A stretch of DNA of 14,992 nt from JAKBCQ01 sp021807585 (GCA_027325115.1 DAHWFG010000170.1:1-14992); one strand, 5' to 3'. Shown: positions 1 through 7,556, counted from the stretch's first letter. A program made the numbers and translations. The notes: generated by a model from the sequence alone, not told the origin.

Positions 1-885
1 AAAGAAGTGGGAGCGATCGCGGTCGCGGTGCGTCCAGGGCTTGTGGGGGCTCTCATCGTCGGCCTGACCGCGGCGAAGGCGCTCGCTCTCGCGCTCGACG
101 TTCCCCTCGTGCCGATCGATCACCTCGAAGGACATCTCTACGCGGCGCAGATGGCTTATCCTGATACATCTGTTTATCCGTCGATCGGTCTTGTCGTCTC
201 GGGTGGACATACGAGTTTATTTCATTGTCATGGCCCGATCGACGTCGAACCGCTCGGCGGGACGATCGACGACGCCGCGGGGGAGGCGTTCGATAAAGTT
301 TCGAGCATGCTGGGGCTGGGGCATCCGGGAGGCCCCGCGGTTGAAAAGGCCGCGGCGACGGGGAATCCAAAAGCGTATTCATATCCCCGTGCGTTTCTTC
401 ATGACGATCGCCTCGATTTCAGCTTCTCCGGGCTCAAAACCGCGGTGCTGTACACGCTGAAGGGGCAAGACGCACGATCCCGCGAGGGGGTCGAACTTTC
501 TCCCGGACTGGTCGCGGATATCGCCGCGAGTTTTCAGGCCGCGGTTTGCGAGATCCTGACGGCGAAATCGCTACGGGCTTTGCGGATCACGGGGGAGTCG
601 CGGCTGATCGTCGGGGGCGGAGTGGCGGCGAATCGATCGCTCTCGAATCGTCTTAAAAACATGGCGATACAAGAGGATATCGAATTATTTATCCCGCCTC
701 CGGCGTACTGCACCGACAACGCGGCGATGGGGGGGATCGCGTTCGCCAAGCTTGCGGCGGGTCAAACCGCGGATTTGGAGGTCGACGTCGTCGGTGGGCT
801 GGTGCGCCGTCGGGGTGTAAAGGAGGGGGGGAATCGCAAACGAAGCGAGCGCGACCCGAGTCGCGCTCAAAATGCGGGGTCTTGA
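1..885 (+). CDS. tsaD: tRNA N6-adenosine threonylcarbamoyltransferase TsaD, 5' end missing
   Basis: TsaD moves the threonylcarbamoyl group from threonylcarbamoyl-AMP to A37 of ANN-decoding tRNAs, working with TsaB and TsaE in the cytoplasm. The frame is open to the left edge (first codons read KEVGAIAV), so the GTG at 7 is not the true start; by comparison with the family roughly 75-80 N-terminal residues are missing. Visible family marks are the metal-binding HLEGH at nt 121-135, then SGGHTSL, DDAAGEAFDKV, the FSFSGLKTAV segment, GGVAAN and the C-terminal CTDNAAM containing the conserved Asp. After the domain ends there is an unusual arginine-rich tail of about 30 residues (RRRGVKEGGNRKRSERD) that most TsaD proteins lack. 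The identification is safe. Whether the tail is translated as part of a normal protein or results from a lost stop cannot be told here. Confidence 0.96.
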   Translation, partial: KEVGAIAVAVRPGLVGALIVGLTAAKALALALDVPLVPIDHLEGHLYAAQMAYPDTSVYPSIGLVVSGGHTSLFHCHGPIDVEPLGGTIDDAAGEAFDKVSSMLGLGHPGGPAVEKAAATGNPKAYSYPRAFLHDDRLDFSFSGLKTAVLYTLKGQDARSREGVELSPGLVADIAASFQAAVCEILTAKSLRALRITGESRLIVGGGVAANRSLSNRLKNMAIQEDIELFIPPPAYCTDNAAMGGIAFAKLAAGQTADLEVDVVGGLVRRRGVKEGGNRKRSERDPSRAQNAGS

Positions 886-1314
886 TGAATCACGAACCGA
901 TTCGGCTTTTGGTTCGTGACGCGGGTTTCGATTCCGAGAGGAAGCGAAACGACGGAGTCCTTTGTTCAACCGGGAGGGCGCGGTCGATTGGGTCGATTGG
1001 CCGAGTTCGACGCCTGGAAGCTGCGTTGTTGGGCGTCGAGCGCGTGACGCCGATCGAGAGCCAGGGCCTGCGCGAGCGGAACGCCCCGGTATTGAGAGTT
1101 CGAAGCATCGTGGCTCGATCGAGATAGATTCGTGTTCATAGGTTTTCCCTCGCCTTTCGATTCGCAAGCCGTCCACATGCCGCTTTCGCCGTGCTGTCCT
1201 CTTGCTTGTCCTACGTAGACAATCACACCAAGGGTACAAACCGAATGAGCCTACATCAATGATAGCACGCATTCAGCGCCGGTGTGACGCGGATTCCGTA
1301 GCCTGGGGGGGAAA
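886..1314. other. gene-free interval between tsaD and the HAD hydrolase gene
   Basis: About 430 bases with no convincing gene. Short open frames exist on both strands but their translations are arginine/serine-rich, resemble no family and overlap each other. A 9-bp inverted repeat lies just past the tsaD stop (entered separately). The right half, about 1200-1270, is less GC-rich and could hold the promoter of the HAD gene, but I could not find a -35/-10 pair with normal spacing. There is no tRNA-like fold. Confidence 0.5.
890..919 (+). repeat. perfect 9-bp inverted repeat just after tsaD
   Basis: TCACGAACC at 890-898 is matched exactly by GGTTCGTGA at 911-919, with a 12-base loop. It begins five bases after the tsaD stop codon. 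The position fits a transcript-end hairpin, but no T-run follows it, so a classical intrinsic terminator is not supported. It could instead protect the mRNA 3' end or be an operator-like site. Confidence 0.5.
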
Positions 1315-2049
1315 TTGATCGTGGTGCTTCCACTTTTTGATCGATCACCGAGTGGTATCGTCTTCGACGCGGTGGGGACTTTAATCGAACCCGATCCTTC
1401 GTCGACGATCGCTTATCGCGACGCGGCGCGACGTCAGGGGGTCGAGCTCGACGTTGATCTCGTGCGTGATCGGTTTTACCGGGCGCTCGCGGCGGACGAA
1501 GTCCACCCGCCGCACGGGCCGATGACGACCGACGAGTCGTTCGAACGCATCCGTTGGCGACGAATTGTCGCGTTTTGTTTACCCGAGATTCCCGACCTCG
1601 ATCGTGCGTTCGCCGAGCTTTGGGAGCATTTCGCTCGACCCGCGTCGTGGCGTGTCTTTCACGATGTCGACCCGGCGCTGAGGGCGATTAAACAGCTTGG
1701 GAAGACGATTTGGGTCGGCTCGAATTTCGACGCCAGGTTGCGCGGAGTCGTCGCGGGACACCCCGTTTTGAACGAAGTGCTCGATTCGCTCGTGATCTCA
1801 TCGGAAATCGGCTTTCGCAAGCCTCATCCCGGGTTCTATTTGAACGCGTGTCGACTGATGGCGTTGGACCCGGGGGACGTACTGTTCGTGGGAGACGATC
1901 TGGTGCATGATGTCGAAGGGCCGCGGCGAGCGGGACTGCGAGGGGGTATCTTGATCGACCGCAAGCGACGCGCGACGGATCAGGTTACCAAGGCGTTAAA
2001 CCTGGTCGAGTTGGCGGATCGGATTCGTTCTCGGATCGACCATGATTGA
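1315..2049 (+). CDS. HAD-superfamily hydrolase, REG-2-like (subfamily IA)
   Basis: A cytoplasmic phosphatase-type enzyme of 244 residues; the substrate is unknown. The four HAD motifs are present: motif I as FDAVGTL with nucleophile Asp18, motif II Ser136 in GSNFD, motif III Lys169 in FRKPHP, and motif IV GDD at 193-195 followed by HD. The cap lies between motifs I and II, about residues 30-125. Motif I lacks the usual second Asp (DxD); Val20 stands there. FDAVGTL and SNFD together are typical of the REG-2/HDHD3-like group, which normally has this motif, so loss of activity need not follow. The start is uncertain: TTG at 1315 follows a G-rich stretch by only 3 bases, and GTG at 1321 or 1324, which sit better behind that stretch, may be the real start. 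The gene is separated from lpxD by 283 bases, so joint transcription is possible but not shown. Confidence 0.85.
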   Translation: MIVVLPLFDRSPSGIVFDAVGTLIEPDPSSTIAYRDAARRQGVELDVDLVRDRFYRALAADEVHPPHGPMTTDESFERIRWRRIVAFCLPEIPDLDRAFAELWEHFARPASWRVFHDVDPALRAIKQLGKTIWVGSNFDARLRGVVAGHPVLNEVLDSLVISSEIGFRKPHPGFYLNACRLMALDPGDVLFVGDDLVHDVEGPRRAGLRGGILIDRKRRATDQVTKALNLVELADRIRSRIDHD

Positions 2050-2332
2050 TGAAACACCCGCGACCGAACCGATATTGCTCGACGTCGGTCGATCGGGAAC
2101 GAAGGCGCGAGCGCCTTGGGTTGAATCGACTTGTGCTCGATTCAAGCCGGGAAAACAGCGTCGGATCTTGAACGACCAGGGGCGACCGAAGAATCGGCGG
2201 TTCTCGACTTGTCGGATCGGCGTTGTTGGGTTAATGTTCCGACCCGCCGGACCCGTCGGTCTTCTCTGGCACTCCGCCTCGACTTCGCCGGTCGTCCATC
2301 CCGGCGATTCGTGTATCGGGTCGCTCCCTTTC
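2050..2332 (+). other. structured leader upstream of lpxD
   Basis: A 283-base stretch between the HAD gene stop and the first credible lpxD start. The lpxD frame stays open back to an ATG at 2042, but the resulting 97-residue extension (rich in Arg, Pro, Ser, Gly) has no counterpart in LpxD proteins, which begin within a few residues of the conserved TLxxLxxLVxG segment. I read this stretch as untranslated. It contains two adjacent perfect hairpins at 2102-2145, entered separately. No promoter could be assigned. Confidence 0.5.
2102..2145 (+). repeat. two tandem hairpins in the lpxD leader
   Basis: The first is a 16-base near-palindrome at 2102-2117 (AAGGCGC and GCGCCTT around two bases), a 7-bp stem. 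The second, four bases on, pairs TTGAATCGA (2121-2129) with TCGATTCAA (2137-2145) across a 7-base loop. Both arms are perfect. They lie about 190-230 bases before lpxD and 50-95 bases after the HAD stop. There is no T-run, so this is not a standard terminator; a regulatory leader or mRNA processing site is possible. Confidence 0.5.
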
Positions 2333-3457
2333 ATGGAAGAAAGGAAGTCGCGCTTGGCCACCACGGTTGAAACGCTAGCTAAGCTCGTCAGCGGGCGCCT
2401 AATCGGCGACGGCGACGTCCCGATCGATTCGGCGCGTCCCGTGAACGAGGCGGGTCCCCGCGACATCACGTTCGTTGAAGACGAGCGTTATCTCAAACAA
2501 CTGAGGACGTCGCCGGCGGCCGCCGCGATCGTCGGTCCGCATTTCAAAATGCCGCCAAGCGAATCCAAGCTCGCGGTGATCGAGGTCGACAATCCGCGAT
2601 CGGCGTTCGTGACGATTCGCTCGCACCTGCAAGGGGGAGAATCCGAACGCTGGGTCGGCGTGCACGCGATGGCGGCGATCGACCCCTCGGCCAAGATCGG
2701 TTGCAACGTCGCGATCCACGCCTTCGTGTCGATCGGAGCGAACGCCGAGATCGGCGACGGCGCCACTCTGATGCCGGGATCGGTCGTCGGCAACCGCTGC
2801 AAACTCGGCGCGGGATGCACGCTTCACCCCAACGTCGTCTTGTATGAAGATGTGATACTAGGTAATCGCGTCGAGATTCACTCGGGGACGATCATCGGCG
2901 GCGACGGCTTCGGTTACGAGCGGGTCGACGGGAAACACGTGAAGATCCCCCAAACGGGAGGGGTCGAGATCGGCGACGACGTCGAGATCGGCGCGAACTG
3001 CGCCGTCGACCGCGGAACGTTCGGCGCCACGCGAATCGGCTCGGGAACAAAGATCGACAACCTGGTGATGATCGGCCACAATAATCAGATCGGCGAACAC
3101 AACATCCTCTGCGGTCAGGTGGGGATGGCGGGAAGCTGCAAAACGGGCGATCACGTCGTCCTCGCGGGACAAGTGGGCATCAAAGATCATGTCGATATAG
3201 GCGACCGCGTGGTCGTCGGGGCTCAAGCAGGTGTTCATAAGAACATCCACGCTGATCAACATGTGCTTGGCTCTCCGGCGATTCCGATTCGCGAGCAACG
3301 GCACATCTTCGCGATGATCGCGCGGCTTCCCGAGATGCACCGGCAGATGCGCGAGCTCGAAGCTCAGGTGGCGCGGCTCACCGCGGCGCTCCACTCCGAC
3401 CACGATCAGGCCGCGGACTCCGCCGACGCGACGCTCGAAACCGCCGATAAACTTTGA
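2333..3457 (+). CDS. lpxD: UDP-3-O-acylglucosamine N-acyltransferase LpxD
   Basis: LpxD catalyses the third step of lipid A synthesis, moving a hydroxyacyl chain from acyl-carrier protein to the 2-amino group of UDP-3-O-acyl-glucosamine. With the ATG at 2333 the protein has 374 residues, slightly above the usual 340-350. It shows an N-terminal uridine-binding domain (about 8-105, with the DITFVED segment), a long left-handed beta-helix of hexapeptide repeats (about 108-325, many IG-DG/IG-N turns), and a C-terminal helix (RLPEMHRQMRELEAQV) that packs the trimer. His249 in the IGHNNQIG segment corresponds to the catalytic His of E. coli LpxD (His239). Start choice: ATG 2333 or TTG 2354; the open frame back to 2042 is not credible as coding. 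lpxI follows after 48 bases in the same direction, placing two lipid A steps together. Confidence 0.94.
   Translation: MEERKSRLATTVETLAKLVSGRLIGDGDVPIDSARPVNEAGPRDITFVEDERYLKQLRTSPAAAAIVGPHFKMPPSESKLAVIEVDNPRSAFVTIRSHLQGGESERWVGVHAMAAIDPSAKIGCNVAIHAFVSIGANAEIGDGATLMPGSVVGNRCKLGAGCTLHPNVVLYEDVILGNRVEIHSGTIIGGDGFGYERVDGKHVKIPQTGGVEIGDDVEIGANCAVDRGTFGATRIGSGTKIDNLVMIGHNNQIGEHNILCGQVGMAGSCKTGDHVVLAGQVGIKDHVDIGDRVVVGAQAGVHKNIHADQHVLGSPAIPIREQRHIFAMIARLPEMHRQMRELEAQVARLTAALHSDHDQAADSADATLETADKL
2341..2347 (+). promoter_or_regulatory. possible ribosome binding site that would set lpxD start at TTG 2354
   Basis: AAGGAAG stands six bases before TTG at 2354. The upstream ATG at 2333 has only pyrimidine-rich sequence before it. 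A start at 2354 would give MATTVETLAKL, which matches the usual beginning of LpxD better than a start at 2333. The purine run itself lies inside the codons used if 2333 is the start, so the case is suggestive only. Confidence 0.4.
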
Positions 3458-3505
3458 TATATCCATTTTCTGCAATAATGTACATACTCACTTAGGTTGC
3501 ATTTT

Positions 3506-4450
3506 ATGGAACACGCGAATCCCGCCGCCGATACGCCGACGCGACCGGCCCCGATCGATCGCCGGGTCGAACGGCGACGCTCCAATCCAATCCCCAGGCC
3601 CAAAATCGGCTTGCTCGCCGGTAGCGGCCGATTTCCGATCCTCTTCGCCGAAGCCGCGACCAAACTAGGATTCGACGTCGTTTGCGCGGGTATCCGGTAC
3701 GAGGCTCACGAATCGCTCCGCCGACGCTGCGCGTCGTTCGAAACCGTCGGCGTTTCGCAACTAAATAAGCTAATACAATCATTTAAACGACGCGGCGTCA
3801 AAAAAGTGGTGATGGCCGGAAAAGTGACCAAAAGCGTGATGTACACCCCCTGGCGCTTCGTCCGACTCGCTCCCGATCTGCGCATGATCCGCTTTTGGCT
3901 CCACACCTTGCGCTCCGATCGCCGCGACGACTCGATCTTATTGGGTGTCATCGCCGAATTCGAGCGCGATGGAATCACGTTCGAATCGGCGCTCGATTAT
4001 TGTCCGGAGTTGCTCGTGAACCGCGGACTTCTTACGCGCAGGCCGCCGACCGACGCCGAACGCCTCGATATCGCCTTCGGCTGGAAAATCGCCAAAGAAA
4101 TGGGTCGGCTCGATATCGGTCAATCCGTCGCTGTCAAAGAGCAGGCCGTCCTCGCGGTCGAGGCGATCGAAGGAACCGATCGCTGCATCGAACGCGCCGG
4201 CTCGCTGTGCAAGGCCGGCGGCTGGACGCTCGTCAAGGTCGCCAAACCGAATCAAGACATGAGGTTCGACGTCCCCACGATCGGCGTCGCCACGATCGAA
4301 AACCTCGTTCGTGCCAAAGCGCGCGTCCTCGCGATCGAGGCCGGCCGAACCATTCTCATCGATCGATCCGACGTCGTCGAACTCGCCGATCGCCACGGCC
4401 TGACGATCGTCGCGATCGCTCCCGATGAGGTCGATCCTCGGCCGAGCTGA
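3506..4450 (+). CDS. lpxI: UDP-2,3-diacylglucosamine pyrophosphatase LpxI (DUF1009 family)
   Basis: LpxI cleaves UDP-2,3-diacylglucosamine to lipid X and UMP, the fourth step of lipid A synthesis, replacing LpxH in many non-gamma-proteobacterial lineages. The 314-residue protein has an Arg/Pro-rich extension of about 33 residues, then the N-terminal domain starting IGLLAGSGRFPILFAEAA, a middle VVMAGKVTKS segment, and the C-terminal catalytic domain with KPNQDMRFDVPTIG at residues 247-260. Asp251 and Asp255 there are the likely metal/catalytic residues; the family usually has Gly where Asn249 stands. The ATG at 3506 is preferred over TTG 3497 because AGG at 3494-3496 is nine bases ahead of it. 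The gene sits 48 bases after lpxD and probably shares its transcript. Family assignment is firm; the reaction follows from the family and from the lpxD neighbour. Confidence 0.9.
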   Translation: MEHANPAADTPTRPAPIDRRVERRRSNPIPRPKIGLLAGSGRFPILFAEAATKLGFDVVCAGIRYEAHESLRRRCASFETVGVSQLNKLIQSFKRRGVKKVVMAGKVTKSVMYTPWRFVRLAPDLRMIRFWLHTLRSDRRDDSILLGVIAEFERDGITFESALDYCPELLVNRGLLTRRPPTDAERLDIAFGWKIAKEMGRLDIGQSVAVKEQAVLAVEAIEGTDRCIERAGSLCKAGGWTLVKVAKPNQDMRFDVPTIGVATIENLVRAKARVLAIEAGRTILIDRSDVVELADRHGLTIVAIAPDEVDPRPS

Positions 4451-4592
4451 TCGACCGCGTATCAAAGTTCAAAACGCACGCGACGAAATGATCCGACGGC
4501 GAAACGCCCCCGACCGAATCCAAGCGCTCAAACGAAACAAAGACACTCAATGAGAGCGAGCGAAACGACCCCGATCAATCCGGCCGATCGAC

Positions 4593-4650
4593 CGCGACTC
4601 GATCGCCTCAAATCGTTTATGATGCGCCTTCGGGGCGATCGGTCGTCGCG
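4593..4650 (+). repeat. imperfect long inverted repeat between lpxI and the esterase gene
   Basis: CGCGAC (4593-4598) and CGATCGCC (4600-4607) pair with GGCGATCG (4634-4641) and GTCGCG (4645-4650). This gives 8 + 6 bp of stem separated by a 1/3-base internal loop, closed by a 26-base loop. It lies about 140 bases past the lpxI stop. No T-run follows, so a factor-independent terminator is not clear. An alternative small hairpin, CGGTCG/CGACCG at 4640-4654, competes for the right arm. Confidence 0.45.
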
Positions 4651-4684
4651 ACCGTTCGCTCCAGGACGATTCGCCGTCGATTTC

Positions 4685-4725
4685 CAAATAATCTCTTATG
4701 AATAATTATGTTTTGTATATTGATC
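4685..4725 (+). promoter_or_regulatory. probable promoter region of the esterase gene
   Basis: A strikingly AT-rich stretch in a GC-rich setting. TATATT at 4716-4721 matches five of six bases of a -10 box and lies 36 bases before the start codon. The hexamer 17 bases further up (CTCTTA) is a poor -35 box, so sigma70-type use is only a guess. Confidence 0.3.
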
Positions 4726-4757
4726 AACGATGACATTCATTCACCAGGGAGTCGCGG

Positions 4758-5681
4758 ATGCCGCTTGACGATCAAACGAAACGGTTGCTCGACGTCTTGG
4801 CGCTCCAACCGCAACGGAACGTCGAAACGATGTCGCTCGCCGATTTGCGCGAAAGCGTGATGGCGATGCTCAAGATCGCCGTCCCCTCCGACGACCCCGC
4901 GATTCGCGTCGAGGATCGCGTCACCCCCGAAAACGTGAGCGTTCGCGTGTATATTCCCCCAGAGGCTCGCGGCGCATTGGTTTACTTTCACGGCGGAGGG
5001 TGGGTTGTGGGAAACACGGCGATCGTCGAGCCGATCTGCCGGCGTATCGCCTCAAAGGCGGGCTGCGCCGTCGTCTCGGTCGATTATCGGCTCGCTCCCG
5101 AACACAAATTCCCAATCCCGTTCAATGATTGCTTCGCGGCGACCCGCTACGCCTTCGAGCATTATCACACGCTCGCGCACCCGGGCCCGCCCCGGATCGC
5201 GGTCGGCGGCGATAGCGCCGGAGGAAACCTCGCCGCCGCGGTTTGCCTCAAGGCGCGGAGCGACGGACCTCCAATCGCTATGCAATTACTTGTTTATCCC
5301 GCGACCGACTTGAATTTCAACACCAAATCGTATTTGGATAACGCTAGCGGTTACGGGTTGTTGCGCTCGGAGATGATCTGGTTTTGGAAACAGTACTTAA
5401 ACACAACTGAGGACGAAGCGAACCCGCTCGCGGTTCCGTACCGCGCCGCCGATCTTTCGGGGCTGCCGCGGGCGGTCGTTCTGACCGCCGAGTTCGACGT
5501 CCTGCGCGACGAGGGGGAGGCGTACGCGAAACGATTGCAAGCCGCGGGAGTCGAAGTCGATCTCCGTCGCCACGAAGGAATGATCCACGGCTTCTTCTGG
5601 CACGCGGGGATGATCGACCGCGGCCGCGAAGCGATCGACTCCGCCGCCGCGACGCTCCGGCTTATCCTCCAAACCAATTGA
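4758..5681 (+). CDS. alpha/beta-hydrolase, hormone-sensitive-lipase family esterase
   Basis: A 307-residue carboxylesterase of bacterial family IV (HSL type), probably cytoplasmic since there is no signal peptide. It has the oxyanion-hole motif HGGGW at 78-82, the YRLAPEHKFP segment, the nucleophile elbow GDSAGGN with Ser153, the acid Asp247 in AEFDVLRDEG and the base His277 in GMIHGF. All three catalytic residues and the length are normal. An N-terminal helical cap covers about residues 1-60. The natural substrate cannot be deduced; such enzymes usually prefer short acyl esters. The start is well supported by AGGGAG six bases upstream. The gene converges on the minus-strand secreted-protein gene with only 39 bases between the stops. 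The neighbourhood gives no clear hint of function. Confidence 0.92.
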   Translation: MPLDDQTKRLLDVLALQPQRNVETMSLADLRESVMAMLKIAVPSDDPAIRVEDRVTPENVSVRVYIPPEARGALVYFHGGGWVVGNTAIVEPICRRIASKAGCAVVSVDYRLAPEHKFPIPFNDCFAATRYAFEHYHTLAHPGPPRIAVGGDSAGGNLAAAVCLKARSDGPPIAMQLLVYPATDLNFNTKSYLDNASGYGLLRSEMIWFWKQYLNTTEDEANPLAVPYRAADLSGLPRAVVLTAEFDVLRDEGEAYAKRLQAAGVEVDLRRHEGMIHGFFWHAGMIDRGREAIDSAAATLRLILQTN

Positions 5682-5720
5682 TCAACATTAATGTTAGTTA
5701 TGCAAATATAAGCGGACGAT
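5682..5720. other. convergent gap with a 12-bp palindrome
   Basis: AACATTAATGTT at 5684-5695 is a perfect palindrome between two convergent stop codons. It is AT-rich and has no loop, so it would form only a weak hairpin; it could act in both directions as a transcript end, but no T-run supports that. Confidence 0.3.
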
Positions 5721-7556
5721 TTACCAACCGAATTGCGCCGAAAGCGCGTTGAAGAGCGGAATCACCCCGGTGTTGAAGATCGGCCCCAACTCCGACGGGG
5801 CGACGATCGTAAACGAGATTCCGTCGGCCGAGGTCGAGAACGAAACTCCCGCGTTCGCCTCCTCCGCGGGGAGCGCGCCGAGCTCGAATGATGAATTGGC
5901 GGGATAAAGCCGGCAGAGCTGCGCCGAAAGCCTGCGGCAGAACCCTTTGAAATTAACGATCGCGACGAAATCGACCGCGGCGGGAGATTTCACCTGAATC
6001 GTTCGAAACGTGGCCGATCCGCCCAGCACTCCCTTCGTCGCCACGGTCGTGTCGATCAACGCTTTCGCGGCGTCGACCGAAGGCGCCGCGACCGTCGCCA
6101 CCAGGTCGCCGTTTCGGCCGAACCAGAGATCGCGCGACGAGCCGATCAGCATCGCGAACGCGATCGCCCCGGAACGCGGTAAACGCGCCAACGAATAATC
6201 GATCCGACAATGCGTGAGCGAAAAACCGCGGTGCTCGACCGAGTCTTTGTCAAATGTAACGCCCTTGATCCGCGTCGCGTCGACGCGATCCCCCGAAGCC
6301 GCGCTCTCAAGCGCGCGACGGATCGCCGCGACGCCTTTTGAAGCGTCTTGATATTTTTTGATAGAAATATAACTAGGACCCGTATCGAGATATTCGGTCG
6401 CCGAAACGGCCTCGACGACCCCCGCCGACGCTTCGATCGCGGCGATTTCGCGACGCAATGGATCGTTCTCGTCCTCAAGCCCGAAGCCGAGAGCGAGCGA
6501 CGCGCGGTCGAGCGCGGCGGCGACGGGAGCGCTCGCCTTGACGAAAAACGTCGAATCGACCGGAAGTTTCTTGATCGCCTCCCAACCCGTCGATCCCGCG
6601 CGACCGCCGCGATCAACCCCCGGCCCGCCGATCCAACCCTTCACAATCAAACCCTCGGGCGCCGCGTCGGCGCTCGCAAGAACATATTTCGTCGATTTTA
6701 CGATATCGACGAGCGCGTTCTCCGCCTTCTTGATCGTCTCAACCGTCGCGACATCGAGCGCACGCTGGTTGAGATGATCCGTGCTTTGCAAAATCCCTCG
6801 CGCCCGCTCGTCGAATACCGAACCGAACCGCTCGAACAACCGCTCAACATCGGCGAAAATCGCCACATCCCCCGCGAGAAACTCCCTTTGACGCTCGCCG
6901 TCGAGCCTCCGATCCAAACCATCTTTTCGAGAGACCATACGCTTCATTAAATCTTCACTTGAGCTGATCCCGACATATCCATCGCCTTTCATCGTATAAA
7001 AAGACGTCCCCGAAAAATCGCGCAAGGTTTCGTAACCCTCGGGATGCACGACCGGAGCGAAGTCTTTCGTCCCCGTCACCGACCGCTGAAACGCCGCGTA
7101 ATCCTTCGCCTTGAAAAGGACCGCGTACACGAGCGGCTCGTCGATCTCCCCTTTTTTCCCGGGAAACGAGATCATCGCGATCAACGGCGTATCGGCCTCG
7201 AATATCTCCTTCCCGGCTCCCACCTGAAACGGCTTGATATATTCATCCAATTTCTGATTGAGGAGCGTCGCGATCTCGACGTTGAGCGTCGCCAAAAACC
7301 GCACCAGATCGACGCGCGCCGCTTCAATCCCGCGAATCCGGATCGCCAGATCGATCCCCGACGGAACCGACCGCAGCCATTTCTCGTCGATCGTCGCGGC
7401 GGGTACCGCGTTCGCACCCGCACCCGCCTCCGCCTTGGGCCGATCGCTCGGCGGCGCGGCGGCGACCGAGATCGCATTCAAAAATAGAAATAACATCGAA
7501 GAAATCATGTGATTTACAACCCGAAAGAGGCGCGCTCGACGATCGGACCGATTCAC
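5721..7556 (-). CDS. exported protein of unknown function
   Basis: I do not recognise a named family. The 611-residue product begins with an Arg-rich segment (residues 2-12), a hydrophobic core (17-34, ending VAAAPP) and a likely signal peptidase site near Ala33/Ala34, so export is probable. After a short Pro/Ala/Gly linker comes a long alpha/beta-type soluble region with no cysteine cluster and no further membrane segment. Its segments (SGIDLAIRIRGIEAARVDL near 60, LVYAVLFKAKDYAAF near 145, VDFVAIVNFKGF near 535) recall the repeated beta-sheet layout of large planctomycete DUF3352-like proteins, but this is an impression only. Start: GTG 7556 keeps the basic n-region, though AAGGG is only two bases before it; ATG 7508 is the alternative and would remove the basic residues. 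A strong hairpin lies 15 bases upstream of the GTG. The gene is divergent from miaB. Confidence 0.8.
   Translation of the reverse strand: MNRSDRRARLFRVVNHMISSMLFLFLNAISVAAAPPSDRPKAEAGAGANAVPAATIDEKWLRSVPSGIDLAIRIRGIEAARVDLVRFLATLNVEIATLLNQKLDEYIKPFQVGAGKEIFEADTPLIAMISFPGKKGEIDEPLVYAVLFKAKDYAAFQRSVTGTKDFAPVVHPEGYETLRDFSGTSFYTMKGDGYVGISSSEDLMKRMVSRKDGLDRRLDGERQREFLAGDVAIFADVERLFERFGSVFDERARGILQSTDHLNQRALDVATVETIKKAENALVDIVKSTKYVLASADAAPEGLIVKGWIGGPGVDRGGRAGSTGWEAIKKLPVDSTFFVKASAPVAAALDRASLALGFGLEDENDPLRREIAAIEASAGVVEAVSATEYLDTGPSYISIKKYQDASKGVAAIRRALESAASGDRVDATRIKGVTFDKDSVEHRGFSLTHCRIDYSLARLPRSGAIAFAMLIGSSRDLWFGRNGDLVATVAAPSVDAAKALIDTTVATKGVLGGSATFRTIQVKSPAAVDFVAIVNFKGFCRRLSAQLCRLYPANSSFELGALPAEEANAGVSFSTSADGISFTIVAPSELGPIFNTGVIPLFNALSAQFGW

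Larger units (their letters stand above)
4451..4757. other. intergenic region between lpxI and the esterase gene
   Basis: About 307 bases without a gene. The first two thirds are GC-rich and contain a long imperfect inverted repeat (4593-4650). The last 75 bases change sharply to AT-rich sequence and end in a good ribosome binding site (AGGGAG at 4746-4751, six bases before ATG 4758). The esterase therefore seems to be a separate transcription unit from lpxD-lpxI. Confidence 0.55.

Noticed and set aside
921..945. tRNA T-arm-like sequence (GGGTTTCGATTCC)
   Set aside because: The flanking bases do not pair as a five-base T-stem and no acceptor, D or anticodon arm can be formed around it.
882..1127. 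81-codon open frame that overlaps the tsaD stop
   Set aside because: Composition is arginine-rich without any recognisable motif, it is contradicted by equally long frames on the other strand, and no family resemblance is visible.
2042..2332. N-terminal extension of LpxD from an ATG overlapping the HAD gene
   Set aside because: The 97 residues do not resemble LpxD, and the protein begins normally near 2333-2354; the stretch also contains perfect hairpins.
3895..4428. 177-codon open frame within lpxI
   Set aside because: It is a shifted-frame shadow of lpxI with an almost pure Arg/Ser/Pro composition.
5684..5695. Bidirectional terminator between the esterase and the exported-protein gene
   Set aside because: The palindrome is short and AT-rich, without loop or T-run, so it was kept only as a weak repeat.
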